In this document: in pieces, positions 5,374 through 6,050 of the stretch
Numbering within the stretch: position 1 is the first letter of the stretch
How the letters are laid out: the number at the start of each line of letters is the position of its first letter
Assembly: GCA_003482695.1 (NCBI GenBank)
Contig: DMYC01000002.1
Coordinates: 1 to 6,050, forward strand
Direction of reading: 5' to 3'
Length of the DNA stretch: 6,050 nt
From: Clostridiales bacterium UBA8960
Lineage (GTDB): Bacteria; Bacillota; Clostridia; Peptostreptococcales; Acidaminobacteraceae
Made by a program: the position numbers and the translations under genes
The notes under the pieces: generated by a model
Databases searched by the model: none
Told to the model about the DNA's origin: nothing
What the model saw: only the letters and a program-made list of their open reading frames with translations

Positions 5374-6050
5374 CTACCTTATCTCTTTTGGATCAAACGC
5401 ATCACGTAAGCCTTCACCTAAAAGGTTGATGCTTACAACCGTCAACATGATCATTACGCCTGGCGGTATCCATAACCATTGCATATTTCTGAATACATTG
5501 GTATTTCTCGCACGCTCAACCATGTTACCCCATGTTGGAGTCGGTGGTGTTACGCCTAGACCTAAGAACGATAGGCCTGCTTCTGTGAGTATCGCACCCG
5601 CCATACCAAGTGTTGCGCTGACGATGATATAGGCTAGTGTGTTAGGCAATAAGTGTCTACCAATTTTTGATGCATCCGATATGCCTAAAATTTCAGTCGC
5701 TTGCATAAATTCTTGCTCTCTTAGCGATAGAATCTGGCCTCTAACGAGTCGTGCAAGACCAGGCCAGCTTAAGATACCGATGAGGAGCATAACGAAATAC
5801 ATCTTTTGCTCTGAGCTGACGCGCCACATGAGCGCTGCCGAAATCGAGATGACAGTCGGTGTAAATGGAATCGAATAGATGATTTCCGCGATACGCATGA
5901 GGATATCATCCACTCTGCCACCGTAGTATCCTGCGATTCCGCCGACAAGCGATCCGAGTGTAACCGAAACGCTCGCCGCCATCAGACCTACCAAAATGGA
6001 AATTCTACCCCCTACGAATAAACGTAGAAGAACATCTCTTCCTTGCTCGT
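5374..6050 (-). CDS. dppC: Peptide ABC transporter permease DppC/OppC, N-terminus outside window
   Basis: This is an integral membrane subunit that, with a DppB partner, forms the peptide translocation path. The reading frame is open to the window edge: before the internal TTG at 5994 it continues upstream with EQGRDVLLRLFVGGRIS, the conserved stretch preceding the BPD_transp_1 domain, so the true start lies right of 6050. Counting from that TTG, hydrophobic segments lie at about 5-24, 34-56, 65-82, 119-147 and 172-192. The cytoplasmic EAA-type loop that docks on the ATPases is at 95-118 (EFMQATEILG, then GRHLLPN). The C-terminus GEGLRDAFDPKEIR is typical of DppC. About 224 residues are visible out of an expected near 300. 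A dppB gene is expected immediately upstream. Confidence 0.95.
   Translation of the reverse strand, partial: EQGRDVLLRLFVGGRISILVGLMAASVSVTLGSLVGGIAGYYGGRVDDILMRIAEIIYSIPFTPTVISISAALMWRVSSEQKMYFVMLLIGILSWPGLARLVRGQILSLREQEFMQATEILGISDASKIGRHLLPNTLAYIIVSATLGMAGAILTEAGLSFLGLGVTPPTPTWGNMVERARNTNVFRNMQWLWIPPGVMIMLTVVSINLLGEGLRDAFDPKEIR

Noticed and set aside
5374..5994. TTG at 5994 as the start of the DppC permease
   Set aside because: The same frame continues upstream to the window edge with the conserved GRDVL...GGRIS stretch of DppC proteins, so the TTG is internal.

Overview
All supported genes in this window lie on the minus strand, so the map reads right to left. The gene families, strong GGAGG-type ribosome binding sites, AT-rich spacers and a Gly-Cys lipobox lipoprotein suggest a low-GC Gram-positive bacterium (Bacillota, probably clostridial). 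This is inference from style; there is no rRNA or marker gene to settle it.

Layout, in transcription order. (1) 6050-3408: the distal part of a peptide ABC importer operon. It holds a DppC-type permease (5' end outside the window) and the two ATPases DppD and DppF, separated by only 8 and 5 bases. An imperfect hairpin with a short T-run (3354-3400) follows and probably ends this transcript. (2) 3329-1690: a two-gene unit. A PHP-family phosphoesterase of the histidinol-phosphatase (HisJ) type is followed 11 bases later by a small MscS mechanosensitive channel. It ends at a clean 10-bp-stem terminator (1627-1660). (3) 1689-978: about 0.7 kb of AT-rich DNA with no convincing gene. It carries a tandem 17-bp repeat just past the terminator, and three 18-19 bp direct repeats with an embedded perfect dyad close to the next gene. 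(4) 977-1: the first 325 codons of a peptide/nickel-type (SBP_bac_5) substrate-binding lipoprotein, running off the left edge.

The binding lipoprotein captures oligopeptides outside the membrane. The DppC permease, with a partner DppB expected just right of the window, forms the channel, and DppD/DppF power it with ATP. Whether this lipoprotein serves this transporter or heads a second operon to the left cannot be decided here, because two other genes and a 0.7 kb spacer separate them. The PHP/MscS pair has no obvious link to peptide uptake and looks like an independent housekeeping pair; MscS would release solutes on hypo-osmotic shock.

I found no evidence of a new multi-gene system, mobile element, CRISPR array or RNA gene. 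The observations most worth a second look are the noncoding repeats: the direct-repeat/dyad block upstream of the lipoprotein gene, and the hairpin built from an exact 12-bp direct repeat between dppF and the PHP gene.
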